The position numbers were made by a program, and so were the translations under genes. The notes beneath the pieces are model-generated. The model did no database searches. It was not told the DNA's origin and saw nothing but the letters and a program-made list of their open reading frames with translations. Of a stretch of 64,000 nucleotides of DNA, positions 16,770 through 27,087 are shown one piece after another. Numbering within the stretch: position 1 is the stretch's first letter; every line of letters begins with the position of its first letter. The stretch is from Vulcanisaeta sp. JCM 16159 (GTDB lineage: Archaea > Thermoproteota > Thermoprotei > Thermoproteales > Thermocladiaceae): assembly GCF_001316265.1 (NCBI RefSeq), contig NZ_BBDN01000012.1:1-64000 (forward strand), in the 5' to 3' direction.

Positions 16770-18097
16770 ATGGGCGGGCCGGAGGTTCCCGAGCATGTTA
16801 GAAGGAGGGGCTTAATGCTTGCGTCAATATCAACCTTCTTCGCATGGGCCCTTGAATACTACGACTTCCTAATATACTTCTCATTAATACCATACATAAG
16901 CGAGTTATTCTTCCCCAAGTCAAACCCATTAGCGGCACTCCTATATACACTTCTAGTCTTCGCAGTCGGTTACTTCGCGAGACCCCTCGGTGCAATATTC
17001 TTCGGTCACATAGGTGATAAGTACGGTAGGAGGAATGCATTACTTGGCGATGCGATTACTATGGCCGTTGCAACAATAGTCATTGCCCTACTACCAACAT
17101 ACTCACAAATAGGGATTTGGGCGCCGACCCTACTTACCATATTCAGGTTTGTCCAAGGGTTTGGTTATGGCGGTGAGGCTGGTGGTGGCGTTGTGTGGGC
17201 CCTAGAGTTTGCATCACCGAAGTGGCGCGGCCTCGTTAATGGCGTGCTTAACTCCAGTATGTCAGTTGCCTCATTACTCGCCACAGGCTTGCTACTCCTT
17301 GTTAGCGCTTACTACCCAATAGGCACGATTGGTTGGAGAATACTGTTCCTAAGTGGTGCGGTTGTCGTTATCATAGGCCTAATCATAAGGTTCGCGGCCC
17401 CGGAGTCAATACTTTGGGAGAGGAAGAAGGAGGAGGGTAGGATCGTCAAGGTGCCGTTGGCTACAGCCATTAGGAGGTATTGGTTTAGCCTAGTTCTTGT
17501 AATACTGATTAACCTCGGCCTAACCTTCGTGTTCTATGCGGGTTACGGCTTCGTAACAACATTCACAAAGTTATTATCAAGCTACATGCCACAGCTTCAA
17601 AGGGCCTTTGTCCAATTGACGTATTTGCCGTTAATGCTTGGCAGTATTGGCGGTATAATAGGTAACACATTTGGTGGTTACCTGACCGACCTCTTTGGTA
17701 GGAGGAGGATGCTGATAATACCAACCGCAATACTCCTCATAACGATATACCACTTTACCTAGCTCTAACGACACTCTCAATACCGATAATGGCCACCTCA
17801 CTGGCTCTCATGTACTTCATATTCACCCTAAGCGCCACCGTGCAGACGGCGTACTTCTCGGAGATATTCCCAACGGAGGTCAGGTGGAGTGGGATTGGCT
17901 TTGGCTGGAATCTGAATGCGGCAATAGGCTCGTTGGCGCCAACCTTCGCATTACTACTGTATGCCAACCTGAAGGGTGTTGTGAACCCAATAATTGCGGC
18001 TGCCCTGGCACCATCGATTGTTGTAATGATTGGGGCGGCAATGACTATAATAGGTGCCTCAATAGGGCCTGAAACCGTTAGGAAGCAGCTCGATTGA
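16770..18097 (+). CDS. MFS carrier, metabolite:H+ symporter type, frame-broken
   Basis: Frames 16770-17762 and 17789-18097 join by restoring one base near 17750 (IPLYLALTTLS), giving about 442 residues and 12 membrane helices. The first helix has WALEYYDFLIYFSLIPYISE, and the loop after helix 2 GHIGDKYGRRNALL is the family A motif; both point to the MHS subfamily, whose members carry organic acids, osmolytes or sugars. RWSGIGFGWNLNAAIG near helix 10-11 is shared almost exactly with the second carrier at 62300-63622. Substrate cannot be read from sequence. It converges on the Etf operon. Confidence 0.85.
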
Positions 18098-18131
18098 TTA
18101 TAAGCAATTGAGGAAGAATTTTAAAGTTAAA

Positions 18132-19196
18132 TTATGGCGTCTTCCTGTAATTCCTCAACAGCTCTATTAACTCCTTCACAACATCCCTATAATCACCAAC
18201 TATTCCATAATCCGCGTACTGGAATATTGGTGCGTTTGGATCACTATTTATCGCCACTATTATCTTGGACTCCTTCATACCAAAGACATGCTGAATAGCG
18301 CCACTAACACCAACACCGATGTAAAGCGTAGGCCTTATGGTCTTACCAGTCTGCCCAACCTGCCTATCGGCAGCCAACCAACCAGCATCCACAACCTTCT
18401 TAGTACCACCAATGGTACCACCCAATAACTTGGCCAACTCCGTGAGTAGCTTAACACCATCGGCACTACCCACGCCACGCCCAGCAACAACGACTACGTC
18501 GGCCTTCTCAACTGGTGGTAACTCCTCGCCCTTTACCACGGACTTAACCTCGATTAAACCCTGCCCATTAGTATTCGGCAACGATTCGATGGCTTCCGCG
18601 ATGATCTCGCCCTTCCTGCTCGTATCCCTTGGTGGTGTTGGGAATACGTTGGGCCTAACACTGGCTAACTGGGGTCTCCTATTTGGTGTCCTTATGTGTG
18701 CGAGTATGTTACCGCCATATGTAGGCCTTACCTGGTCTAGGTCCCTGGTCTTTGGGTCAACATCAAGCTCCGTACAGTCTGCCGTTATTCCAGTCCTGAG
18801 TGTGTTGGCTACGTATGGTGCCAATTCCCTACCCCTCTTTGTAGCTGCGAAGAGTATTATCTCTGGCTTGTACTTATTGGCTAGTTGAACAATGACGTTG
18901 GAATATATGTGCGGTACGTACTTGGCCAAGGCCGGGTGATCAACGTAGACAACCCTGTCCGCGCCATAGTAGATGGGCTCCTTAACTACGTCACCAAGGT
19001 TATGGCCGAGCATTATCGCCGTCACGTCAGTATTAATCTTACTGGCTAGCTCCCTGGCCTTACCAATCAGTTGTAGACTACCGTCCTTAATCACACCATT
19101 GACATACTCAACGTATACCCAAATGCCCTTATGCTCGCTCTTGTTGACCGGATTCCACTCACTACAGATCTTCTGCTGAGCCTGGGCCGCGCTCAT
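18132..19196 (-). CDS. etfA: electron transfer flavoprotein alpha subunit
   Basis: Intact, 354 residues. The C-terminal FAD domain shows GRGVGSADGVKLLTELAKLL, then RQVGQTGKTIRPTLYIGVGV SGAIQH and KIIVAINSDPNAPIFQYADYG, the signature of EtfA/FixB. The ATG overlaps the stop of etfB in ATGA, so the two are translationally coupled. With etfB, fixX and fixC it makes up an EtfABCX set; in Pyrobaculum aerophilum and Thermotoga this complex bifurcates electrons from NADH to quinone and ferredoxin (established knowledge). Last gene of the minus-strand run. Confidence 0.95.
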   Translation of the reverse strand: MSAAQAQQKICSEWNPVNKSEHKGIWVYVEYVNGVIKDGSLQLIGKARELASKINTDVTAIMLGHNLGDVVKEPIYYGADRVVYVDHPALAKYVPHIYSNVIVQLANKYKPEIILFAATKRGRELAPYVANTLRTGITADCTELDVDPKTRDLDQVRPTYGGNILAHIRTPNRRPQLASVRPNVFPTPPRDTSRKGEIIAEAIESLPNTNGQGLIEVKSVVKGEELPPVEKADVVVVAGRGVGSADGVKLLTELAKLLGGTIGGTKKVVDAGWLAADRQVGQTGKTIRPTLYIGVGVSGAIQHVFGMKESKIIVAINSDPNAPIFQYADYGIVGDYRDVVKELIELLRNYRKTP

Positions 19197-20012
19197 GGCT
19201 TGATCACCCCCTCCTTGGTTAGGTTATCAAGTAACCACTTGGCCGCCTCCCTGGGGTCGCCCTTGAATATTTGCTTCTTCCTCTCTATGGGCTTTGCATC
19301 CTCGATCTTGGCGACTATCGTGGGTGAACCCCTAAGGCCTATGCACTCCCTCTCCAGTTTCAGCGTATTGTTGTCTACGGTCTTTACCAAGTTATTTAGC
19401 TTGGCCTCAACCTTCCTAACGAGGCTTATGTCCCTGGGTGGATTACTATTCCTATATACACTAACTATTATTGGCATCTTGTATTCGAACGTTTCATAAA
19501 CACCCTCATCCTCCAGGTACCTAGTGACTAATATCAGCCTATCCTCAAGCTTAACCTCAGCATCAACCGCATAATAAACATAGGGCAGACTTAGCATGAG
19601 GCTACCTGGCAGGCATGTGGGCCGTTGATGAATCCGTGGTCTCCTCACCAAAGACTATCAAGTCAAAGTTGGGGAATAGCCTCTGTATGCTCCTTGCCAC
19701 GGTGTATGAGGTGGCCAATGTATCGGCACCTGCGAATGCCCTGTCAGTGATTAGGTATGCCTCGTCTGCACCCATGCCTATTGTGGACTCGAGGAAGTCC
19801 TTGCCACTTGGTGGTGCCATTGATAGTGTTATTACCTTACCACCATACTTATCCTTAAGCCTGAGGGCGAATTCGAGGGCGTTCCTATCATATGGGTTGA
19901 TCATTAGTGGGACTCCCTCACGCACAAGGTTATGGGTTACTGGGTCAAGCCTTACGGCCGTTACGTTAGGCACCGCCGCCTTCACTGGGACTATTATTGT
20001 TAACCCGCCCAC
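19193..20012 (-). CDS. etfB: electron transfer flavoprotein beta subunit, frame-broken
   Basis: Frames 19602-20012 and 19193-19651 join by one base near 19620 (DSSTAHMPGSLMLSLPYVYY) to about 272 residues. GTG start (MGGLTIIVPVKAAVP). The N-terminal VKAAVP and NPYDRNALEFALRLKDKYGG blocks, LSMAPP and GADEAYLITDRAFAGADTLA are EtfB/FixA hallmarks; in bifurcating Etfs this subunit and alpha bind the extra FAD and NADH. It has its own promoter candidate after a 162-base gap from fixX. Confidence 0.93.
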
Positions 20013-20031
20013 GATTGGGAATAGCCATTTG

Positions 20032-20042
20032 ACTTAATATGC
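20032..20042 (-). promoter_or_regulatory. TATA box for etfB-etfA
   Basis: On the minus strand GCATATTAAGT is centred about 25 bases before the GTG of etfB at 20012, as for a leaderless transcript. It implies that etfBA can be transcribed apart from fixCX. Confidence 0.5.
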
Positions 20043-20174
20043 ATTTCTAGCCTTTGACATATATAGTTTTATCCAAGCATATATAGCCCTCGTAACATGC
20101 GGATGGGGTGGGTACTTACTACAATGGCAAAGACTTGTTCATTTTCATCATTAATGATTTTTACTAAGCCTAAA

Positions 20175-20468
20175 TCAACCAAACCTATATTGAACACCAA
20201 AGCCGCTCTTGGGGTAATTCCACTCAATGTTGTTCTCTGGGCAGACCACGCGGCATGTACCGCATTCTAGGCATCCCTCGTGCGAGAAGAGCACCGTGCC
20301 GTCTGGACCTGGTGTGTAGCACCTTGCTGGGCATAGGTACAGGCAGGGCTTCTTATCGCACTTCCTGCATTGGTCAGGGTCTATAATCCTAATGTGAGGC
20401 CTCTGGTCGACATCCCAGGCATTGCTATTTAGTCTCTCCTCGATTATTATCTTTCTGTCCAGGCTCAT
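20175..20468 (-). CDS. fixX: ferredoxin-like FixX subunit
   Basis: Intact, 97 residues. Cysteines occur as CRKCDKKPCLYLCPARC and CLECGTCRVVCPENN, enough for a 4Fe-4S cluster, with a possible second. PARCY and EWNYPKSGFGVQYRFG at the end are typical of FixX and of the ferredoxin domain of Etf:quinone oxidoreductases. ATG overlaps the stop of fixC in ATGA. It passes electrons between the EtfAB flavins and FixC. Confidence 0.93.
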   Translation of the reverse strand: MSLDRKIIIEERLNSNAWDVDQRPHIRIIDPDQCRKCDKKPCLYLCPARCYTPGPDGTVLFSHEGCLECGTCRVVCPENNIEWNYPKSGFGVQYRFG

Positions 20469-21739
20469 AGGTTCATCACCAGTCTAATCGCGTCCTTCGC
20501 AAGGTCAATTAATGTTAACTTACCCTTACTCTCTAGGAATGTTGAGCCTATCTTCTTGGGCGTTCCATCAACCTCGAAGTACCTCCTCAATAGATTATTT
20601 ATCATCCTCACGTAATCACTGTACAACCTCGGCTCTATTAAAACTTTGTGTGCATTCTTAAAGGTTTTAAGTTCCTTAAGTACGAAGGATTCCTCAAGTA
20701 GTTTGGTATATACCGATAGAGATTCCTCATCGTACTTACCCAGGTCATGGGCCTTGGTAACGGCCTCCGCAGCCACCCTACCGCTCTCAATGGCGAAGTC
20801 TACACCCCTGATTAGAATGCTAGGTGTAGTAGGAAGCGGCCGCGTCGCCGGTAACTAGGTAGCCATTACCGTACAGCCTAGACGGCGCAGCATTGATTCC
20901 AGCAACCGGCGTTAGGTGGGCTGAGTACTCAAGGAGTTGGCCACCCTTAATAAGTCTCTTAACCATTGGATGCAGCCTAAACTCCTCGATTAAGTCATGA
21001 ACTGGCACGTCCACTTGATATCCGTAACTTAGGTATAGGACTATGCCCAGGGTTATGGCCTCCTTATTAGTGTATATGAAGCGCCGCCCGGTAGGTAATG
21101 AGTTGGGAATCCAGCCGCAACCCACGCCAACCCCTCGTCCTCATCCAGGTTAAACCTGTCATTGATCTCCTCCTTACTCAACTTAATGACCTCCTTAACG
21201 CCGAGAGCCACTATCTCCGGGCTTAACTTAGGGGCTAAACCACTCCTCTCTAGGACCAGCCTATTTATTCCCTCGGCTATTATCGTTACGTCACCATAAA
21301 CCTCATCATTACCAGCCCTAACACCGACGACCCTCCCATCCTTAATTATTAATGAGTCAACTGGGACTTCCGAGACAACTACAGCGCCTGCCGCCTCTGC
21401 CTTCTTATCAAGCCACTCAACGAAGTTCGTTAGGTATGCAGTGAAGGATTTATGCTCGACTTTCGTGGTCTCGAAGTCCACGGTCGTCCAGGAATCCTCA
21501 GTCATCATTGTTATCCTCTCCCTCCTGACCCAGCGCTCAACTGGCGCCTCCTTAACGTACTCTGGGTATAACCTATCTAGGACGTGAGCGTAGATCCTGC
21601 CACCAAAGACATTCTTACTGCCTGGTTTCTTGCCCCTCTCAATAACGAGCACCTTAAACCCCTTGCTTGCCAATTGCTGAGCAGCCGTAAGCCCCGCTGG
21701 TCCGGCGCCAACCACTATTACATCGAACTTTGTCCCCAC
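20465..21739 (-). CDS. fixC: FixC flavoprotein, Etf:quinone oxidoreductase subunit, frame-broken
   Basis: Three frames (21053-21739, 20820-21125, 20465-20776) join by single-base shifts near 21085 and 20825 to about 425 residues. GTG start, then the FAD-binding VVGAGPAGLTAAQQLASKG, the FixC/GGR-family G-G-R motif NVFGGRIYAHVLDRLYPEY, and the second FAD contact GYLVTGDAAA. The C-terminal half carries the quinone-facing part of the fold. In bifurcating EtfABCX it reduces (mena)quinone at the membrane. First gene of the operon. Confidence 0.92.
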
Positions 21740-21760
21740 GAGTCAGGGATTAGACATACA

Positions 21761-21772
21761 CCTTATTAAGTA
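21761..21772 (-). promoter_or_regulatory. TATA box for fixC-fixX
   Basis: Minus-strand ACTTAATAAGG lies 22-33 bases before the GTG of fixC. The 116-base gap to the divergent radical SAM gene holds the promoters of both directions. Confidence 0.55.
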
Positions 21773-21855
21773 TTAGTGCTACATAGACTTATTTAATTCA
21801 ATTGAATTCTCTTTTCTTAGGGATGATGAGGGCGAACCCTGTGGAATAGAATGAC

Positions 21856-23486
21856 ATGACTCTATCCTGGCTGATTATAAAAAGAAACAACATATACGAG
21901 AAACCACATGGAAAAAAACACGCTGCTTCTCGAATAAACAGGCTTAATTTGACAACTGAGGAGGTATTGATCAATATGTCATCACTAGGTGAAGGTATTG
22001 ATAATATGATTGAAAAGAAGATTGAGAATTCAGGAAATGGCGCTGGTGCGTTAATAGCAGCGATTAGATTATTGAATAGGGGCATTGTTAGGTGGGCACT
22101 CAGGGTATTGACCAAGGAGGTGGAGTTTAATGGTGAGAAAAAGCCATTGATGGAGTGGGTGTTGGCTAAGTACGCGGGTGAATCCCAGTGCCCAACGGTT
22201 GCTCATTTCGTGGCGCCATTCTTCGAGATGGGCATGAAGCTAGCCACGGCCTGGCTTCACGCGGATGAGGAACCAATTAAGGAATTGCTTAGTGACCCGG
22301 CGATTAGGAGGGGCATAGTCACGACCCTGAGGGGCATAGCGCTCTTCGGCGTTACCACGCCGCAGAAGCTCCCCGCCCCATTCTTCATAGTGTGGAACTT
22401 CACAAACGCCTGCAACCTAAAGTGCATGCATTGTTACCAAAACGCCGGTAAGCCACTGCCTAATGAGTTAACGCTTGATGAGAAGCTTAGGGTTATTAAG
22501 GAACTTGATGAGGCCGGTGTACCGGCGATCGCCCTGTCAGGCGGTGAACCAACAGTCCACAGAGACTTCTGGCCAGTATTGGCTGAGATAGGTAGGAGGG
22601 GCTTCTACCCAGCCATTGCGACAAATGGAACAACATTCGCAAACATGGAATTTGTAGAGAAGGCTAAGAAACTTGGGCTTAGGTATGTAGAGATAAGTAT
22701 TGATGCGGCTGACCCCAATGTTCATGATAAGTTCAGGGGTGTGCCAGGTGCCTGGGCTAAGGCGGTGCAGGGGCTTAGTAACGCGGTTAAGCTTGGCTTT
22801 AGTGCGGCCCTTGCCTTCACGGTTACTAAGTACAACATTCATGAGGTTGATAAGATACTTGATCTGGCCCAGGAGATTGGCGTTAAGAGGGTTGTGTTCT
22901 TCAACTTCGTCCCGGTGGGTAGGGGACGTGAGAACCTGGAGATTGACTTGTCACCTGAGGAGAGGGAGGAGTTCCTTAGGCATATTTATAAGGAGATGAA
23001 GAGGAGGAAGATGGAGATCATAAGCACGGCCCCTCAGTACGGCAGGGTAGTTAATCAGTTAAGCGGTGGTGAGGATGTCTCACCAACGCACTTCGTGATC
23101 GCTAACGACCCAATAACTAGGGAGTTGACGGAGTTCATCGGTGGTTGTGGCGCTGGCCGTGTTTATGCGGCCATCGAGCCCGAGGGTACGGTAACGCCAT
23201 GCGTATTCCTGCCATACCCAGTGGGTAACCTTAGGACTAAGTCCTTCTGGGACATTTGGATGGATCCATTCATGGAGAACTTCAGGGATAGGGATAGGCT
23301 TGAGGGGTTCTGTGGCAAATGCCATATAAGCTGATCTGCGGTGGCTGTAGGGCCAGGGCATACAATTACTTCGGTGACGTGCTTGCCCCAGACCCAGGCT
23401 GTATATATAACTCGGCCGAGTGGAGGAAGTTGCAGGAGGATGTACCGAGGATTAAGGTGAAGGTATCACCGTTAAACTTCAAGTGA
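21856..23486 (+). CDS. radical SAM/SPASM enzyme with N-terminal helical extension
   Basis: The radical SAM core begins [19 protein letters not shown] (CxxxCxxC) with [13 protein letters not shown] as the SAM-binding GGE motif. About 130 residues of helix-rich sequence precede it. The frame ends at 23334, but a one-base shift there continues [16 protein letters not shown] to TGA 23484-23486, completing the SPASM cysteine set (CGAGR, CVFLP, FCGKC, ICGGCRA) that binds auxiliary 4Fe-4S clusters. The drawn start (ATG 21856) may be too far upstream; ATG 21978 is an alternative. The next gene starts four bases after. Substrate unknown; peptide and cofactor modification are the usual roles of this family. 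Confidence 0.88.
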
Positions 23487-23490
23487 GGCG

Positions 23491-24908
23491 ATGAGTGTGA
23501 AGGTTCTTCTCGCAGTCCCACCTGGTATTGATAAGCTGGAGCTGTATAAGGTACTTGGTCTGAGGGCACCGCCGCTCGGCCTTGCCTGGATCGCTGCCGT
23601 GCTCGAGAGGGCTGGACATAAGGTTAGGATTATTGACTCACCGACCGAGGGTATCGACTTGAGAGCATTCATGGGTGAGGTTAAGTCCTGGCATCCGGAC
23701 GTTGTTGGTATAACCGCAATAACACCAACTGTTTACAAGGCCTACGAAACGATTAAAGCCATTAAGGAGTATGATAAGGACTTGCCAGTGATAATGGGCG
23801 GCCCACATGCAACGTTCATGTATGAGGAGGCACTGAGCAATAATGTGGATGTGGTAGTCAGGGGTGAGGGTGAGTATACGACCCTTGAGCTCATAAACAT
23901 GGTGGAGAAGTATGGACTAGATCCGCCACACCTAAAGGCGATAAGAGGCTTGGCATTTAAGGATGGTGATCAGGTAATTAAGACTCCCGATAGGCCGCCA
24001 ATTAGGAACCTCGATGAATTACCACCGCCTGCCCGCCACCTACTTCCCATGGATAAGTACACCGTATTCGGTAAACCAATTAGGATAGTTCATGTAATGG
24101 CCAGTAGGGGGTGCCCATACGGCTGTTCCTTCTGTTCAACATCATATTTCTGGGGTAGGATGGTTAGGTATAGGTCGCTAAGGCCGTGGCTGATGAGATT
24201 GAGGACGCCGTGAATACGTATAAGACGAACATAATCGTATTCACTGATGATGAGTTCACACTCGGTAAGAGATTCGTGTATGAGTTCCTCAGGGAGCTTG
24301 AGGAGAGGAAACTTGACATAAACTTCTCCTGTGGTTCCAGGGTTGACACCATTGATAAGGACATGATGATGACACTGAAGAACCATGGATGCACCGCGCT
24401 ATACTTCGGCGTTGAGTCGGGGAGTCAGGACACGATTAATAGGATTGGTAAGAGGATAACCCTTGAGCAAGCCGTTAGGGTATTTCAATGGGCTAAGGAG
24501 ATTAAGATAGATCACGTGGGTTCCTTCGTGATAGGATTCCCATGGGAGTCAATTGATGATATGAAGAACACAGTCAAGTTCGCCATGAAGCTAAACCCAA
24601 CGTATGCGCAATTCACGGTCGCCACGCCATACCCAGGCACACCACTTTACTACCAGGCGCTCAATGACAATCTCATTGAGGATTGGAATTGGGAGCATTG
24701 GACAACGCTTAAGGCCGTTATGAGGGGTCACAAGTTCACTAGGGAGCAGGCCCAGAAAATGCTTCAGTGGGCTTACGTGAAGTATTACAGTAGGCTTGGC
24801 TTCCTAATTCATGAATTGGTGCATGGTAGGTTGGGTACGATAGTGTCCGCGATAAAGAACTCCCTGGTTCCCTGGTTCACGGAGAAACTACTTAGACGCA
24901 GTGAGTGA
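23491..24908 (+). CDS. cobalamin-binding radical SAM enzyme, frame-broken
   Basis: Frames 23491-24213 and 24186-24908 join by one base near 24178 (MVRYRSPKAVADEIED) to about 472 residues. The N-terminal third is a B12-binding fold (LLAVPPGIDKL, ITAITPTVYKAYE, VIMGGPHATFM, VVRGEGEYT) lacking the DxHxxG histidine, as usual in B12-radical SAM enzymes. The core has SRGCPYGCSFCSTSYFWG (CxxxCxxC) and VESGSQDTINRIGKR. Known archaeal members methylate or cyclise unreactive carbons, including lipid chains (GrsA/GrsB), but nothing in the sequence fixes the substrate. Same operon as the preceding radical SAM gene and divergent from EtfABCX. Confidence 0.88.
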
Positions 24909-24909
24909 G

Positions 24910-25602
24910 TTAAGTAGTGTTGCTCAATATCTCCCTTAAAATCAATAGGCTTCTCCTACCAGGCAATGTGGCATTGATAAAGGAGTCCCTGTCCAAATTA
25001 ACGCCCCACTTACTAACTACCTCAAGGACCTTATCAAGGTCATTGCCGAAGGTACCATTCTCAACATAACTATGCACCATATTCAACGCACTATACACGG
25101 CATCTAAGCCATAAACCCTTGCCAACCAAATGAGGACGTCAGGTACGTTCAGGACGACTATGTTCTTATCACTCAATTTAATGATTAGTCTCATGTATAG
25201 TGTTGTGACGTTATTCACGGTGACACACTGAACCTTATCGCAATCGTCATTGCTCACAATAAAGTTATCATGAACCCTAATACTGCCGGTCCCAAACTCA
25301 ATAGTCAATGAAGCGCTTAACTTGCCAAGCCTAAAAATTTCAATCTCATTACCAATCCTCTCCACGATCCTCCTCATGCGCCTAAAGAACTTGTGAACAT
25401 CATTCCTATCGCAATTCCTAACGGTGAGTGGTGTTGTTGCTAGTACGGGTAGGTCCATGCAATTAAGGCCGAGATTTCTGCAGAACTCGGTCCTTTTATA
25501 AAGTATGAATAGTATTAGGTGTAATGTGTCCAGGTACTTAATTGGGCATTCATTGATTGGTACCTCCCTAAAATCCATAGGTACATTACTGAGATTATTC
25601 AC
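24910..25602 (-). CDS. hypothetical protein, 230 residues
   Basis: Intact frame with ATG. Mixed helix and strand, with C(x)N-C(x)D clusters (FCRNLGLNCMDL, NCDRNDVHKFF, DDCDKVQCVTV) that could pair as disulfides. No motif or family recognised. It converges on the B12-radical SAM gene with one base between the stops. Confidence 0.5.
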   Translation of the reverse strand: MNNLSNVPMDFREVPINECPIKYLDTLHLILFILYKRTEFCRNLGLNCMDLPVLATTPLTVRNCDRNDVHKFFRRMRRIVERIGNEIEIFRLGKLSASLTIEFGTGSIRVHDNFIVSNDDCDKVQCVTVNNVTTLYMRLIIKLSDKNIVVLNVPDVLIWLARVYGLDAVYSALNMVHSYVENGTFGNDLDKVLEVVSKWGVNLDRDSFINATLPGRRSLLILREILSNTT

Positions 25603-25650
25603 TTAAAAATCTATTGATCTATACAGGTGTAGATTTATATGGTGCATCTA

Positions 25651-26049
25651 CTACTTCTTAGCCGCGGCCTTCTTCTCGGTTTTCCTCTTCTTCATTTCCT
25701 CACGTATCTTCTTGGCCTCCTCCTTGGCCATGTTCCTGAGCTTTATATAAAGTGGTTCTACTCTCTCGCCCATGCTCGGATCATCATACACATGAACCTC
25801 AATAACACTCCTGTGCCTACCATACTCCGTAATCACCCTAATAATGTATACCTGCTTAACATCAACACCCATGGCTTTGGCAATCTCCTCACGTAATTGA
25901 ACCCTACTTGGTGTTGGTAGGCCCACGTGCCAAGCCTCGGCGGTGACCTCCTTACGACCAATAACCTTATTCTCCCTAATGTTGAGTAGCTTGAATACGA
26001 GCTTACCTGCCTCAACGCCCTCCGGTAATTTCGGCATTGGTATTGACAT
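25651..26049 (-). CDS. rps24e: ribosomal protein S24e
   Basis: Intact, 132 residues. NKVIGRKEVTAEAWHVGLPT PSR and GRHRSVIEVHVYDDP are S24e signatures; the C-terminus ends in a Lys-rich tail (MKKRKTEKKAAAKK). Component of the small subunit in archaea and eukaryotes. It follows spt4 on the same strand, an arrangement conserved in archaea. Confidence 0.96.
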   Translation of the reverse strand: MSIPMPKLPEGVEAGKLVFKLLNIRENKVIGRKEVTAEAWHVGLPTPSRVQLREEIAKAMGVDVKQVYIIRVITEYGRHRSVIEVHVYDDPSMGERVEPLYIKLRNMAKEEAKKIREEMKKRKTEKKAAAKK

Positions 26050-26069
26050 CAGTCTTGACGTGGAGAAAC

Positions 26070-26080
26070 CCCTTAATAAG
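26070..26080 (-). promoter_or_regulatory. TATA box for rps24e
   Basis: Minus-strand CTTATTAAGGG centred about 27 bases before the ATG at 26049, inside the short gap behind spt4. Confidence 0.5.
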
Positions 26081-26103
26081 TATTAAATTAATTATTTCCA
26101 GGG

Positions 26104-26336
26104 CTATAAAACCTCGATTGCGTACATGCCGGCCTTTGTAATGCCAAGTCTCTTGGCGATGCAGGACTCCTCGGGCTTAAGTATTATTATTAGGCCTATC
26201 CAATCCTTCGTGAAGTCATTACCACCGCACACTGGCACTTCTCAACGTCCTCAGGCACCACTGCCTTACAATTCCTGCAAGCCTTGTAGCCAGGTAATGG
26301 GCTACGCCTAACCGGTCTCCTACCCCTTGCACTCAT
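26104..26336 (-). CDS. spt4: RNA polymerase subunit E'' / Spt4, frame-broken
   Basis: ATG at 26334-26336 begins MSARGRRPVRRSPLPGYKAC RNC. One base missing near 26240 (GTGCC read as GTGCCC) switches to PVCGGNDFTKDWIGLIIILK and then to IAKRLGITKAGMYAIEVL at TAG 26104. The two CxxC pairs bind zinc. Spt4 with Spt5 (NusG) clamps RNA polymerase for processive elongation. It is too broken to appear as one open frame, which is why only a shadow frame covers it. Corrected length about 77 residues. Confidence 0.88.
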
Positions 26337-26391
26337 TACACGTGTTGCGCGGGTTTACTTTAATAAACTTATCCAGGTATTACGCTCGGTA

Positions 26392-27084
26392 ATGAACGAT
26401 ACCGTGAACAGACTAATCGAAGTCCTCAAGAACATTAAGGACGAGTTGGAGAGCGTGGGTTGGTATCCAGTGAATGCGGAGTCAACTAAGTGGTGGGGTG
26501 GTGCAGAGACGCCTGATGAGGTCGTAATCACGGCAATACTCGTTCAACAAACCCGCTGGGACGTGGTTCACGAGGTCCTTAATAGACTCAGAAAACTTGG
26601 TTTAAACACTCTTGAGGGTATTGCTAATGCCGACCCTAACTACCTGGCTGAGGTAATTAAGGGCGTTAATTACAGGTTCACGAAGGCCCAAAGGCTTGTT
26701 AAGCTTGCCCGTAACATTACGATGATTGGTGGCTTAGAAAGGCTGAGGCTTAGGGGCGATGTCAGGGATTTCCTGCTTAACCAGGAGGGTGTTGGTAGGG
26801 AGACGGCGGACTCAATAATGCTCTTTGCCCTGAACATACCAACACTACCTATTTCACAGTATACGAAGCGAGTTCTTAGTAGGGTATTGGGCGTTAATCC
26901 CGGTGATGATTATGATTCCTGGAAGGAAACGCTTGAGGGGTTAATACCCAGGGACTTATACACCTATAAGTTGGTGCATGCCTCCGTGGTTACCATCGGT
27001 AAGAAGTACTGCCTAACCGATAACCCACTTTGTGATGAATGCCCGTTAAGGGGTGTATGCCTACACGCCAATAGTAGGAAGTAG
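26392..27084 (+). CDS. EndoIII-related HhH-GPD protein (COG2231 type)
   Basis: Intact, 230 residues. ILVQQTRWDVVHEVLNRLRK and FLLNQEGVGRETADSIMLFA form the EndoIII fold and its helix-hairpin-helix; CLTDNPLCDECPLRGVC binds a 4Fe-4S cluster (Cx6-7CxxCx5C). The catalytic residues differ: the EndoIII lysine is Glu (GVGRETA), as usual in this subgroup, but the catalytic aspartate position in LPISQYTKRV is Ser. So it may bind base lesions without excising them, or use other residues. ATG start, good frame, no sign of decay. Confidence 0.8.
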   Translation: MNDTVNRLIEVLKNIKDELESVGWYPVNAESTKWWGGAETPDEVVITAILVQQTRWDVVHEVLNRLRKLGLNTLEGIANADPNYLAEVIKGVNYRFTKAQRLVKLARNITMIGGLERLRLRGDVRDFLLNQEGVGRETADSIMLFALNIPTLPISQYTKRVLSRVLGVNPGDDYDSWKETLEGLIPRDLYTYKLVHASVVTIGKKYCLTDNPLCDECPLRGVCLHANSRK

Positions 27085-27087
27085 CCG

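Noticed and set aside
18337-18888. 183-codon plus-strand frame over etfA
   Set aside because: Antisense shadow of a clear EtfA gene.
18132-21739. FixABCX as a nitrogen-fixation electron supply
   Set aside because: No nif genes are in the window, and in Thermoproteales the complex works in NADH/quinone/ferredoxin metabolism.
23491-24908. Assignment of the B12 radical SAM enzyme as GDGT ring synthase
   Set aside because: Architecture fits broadly, but I see no residue pattern specific to GrsA/GrsB; left as a general B12-radical SAM enzyme.
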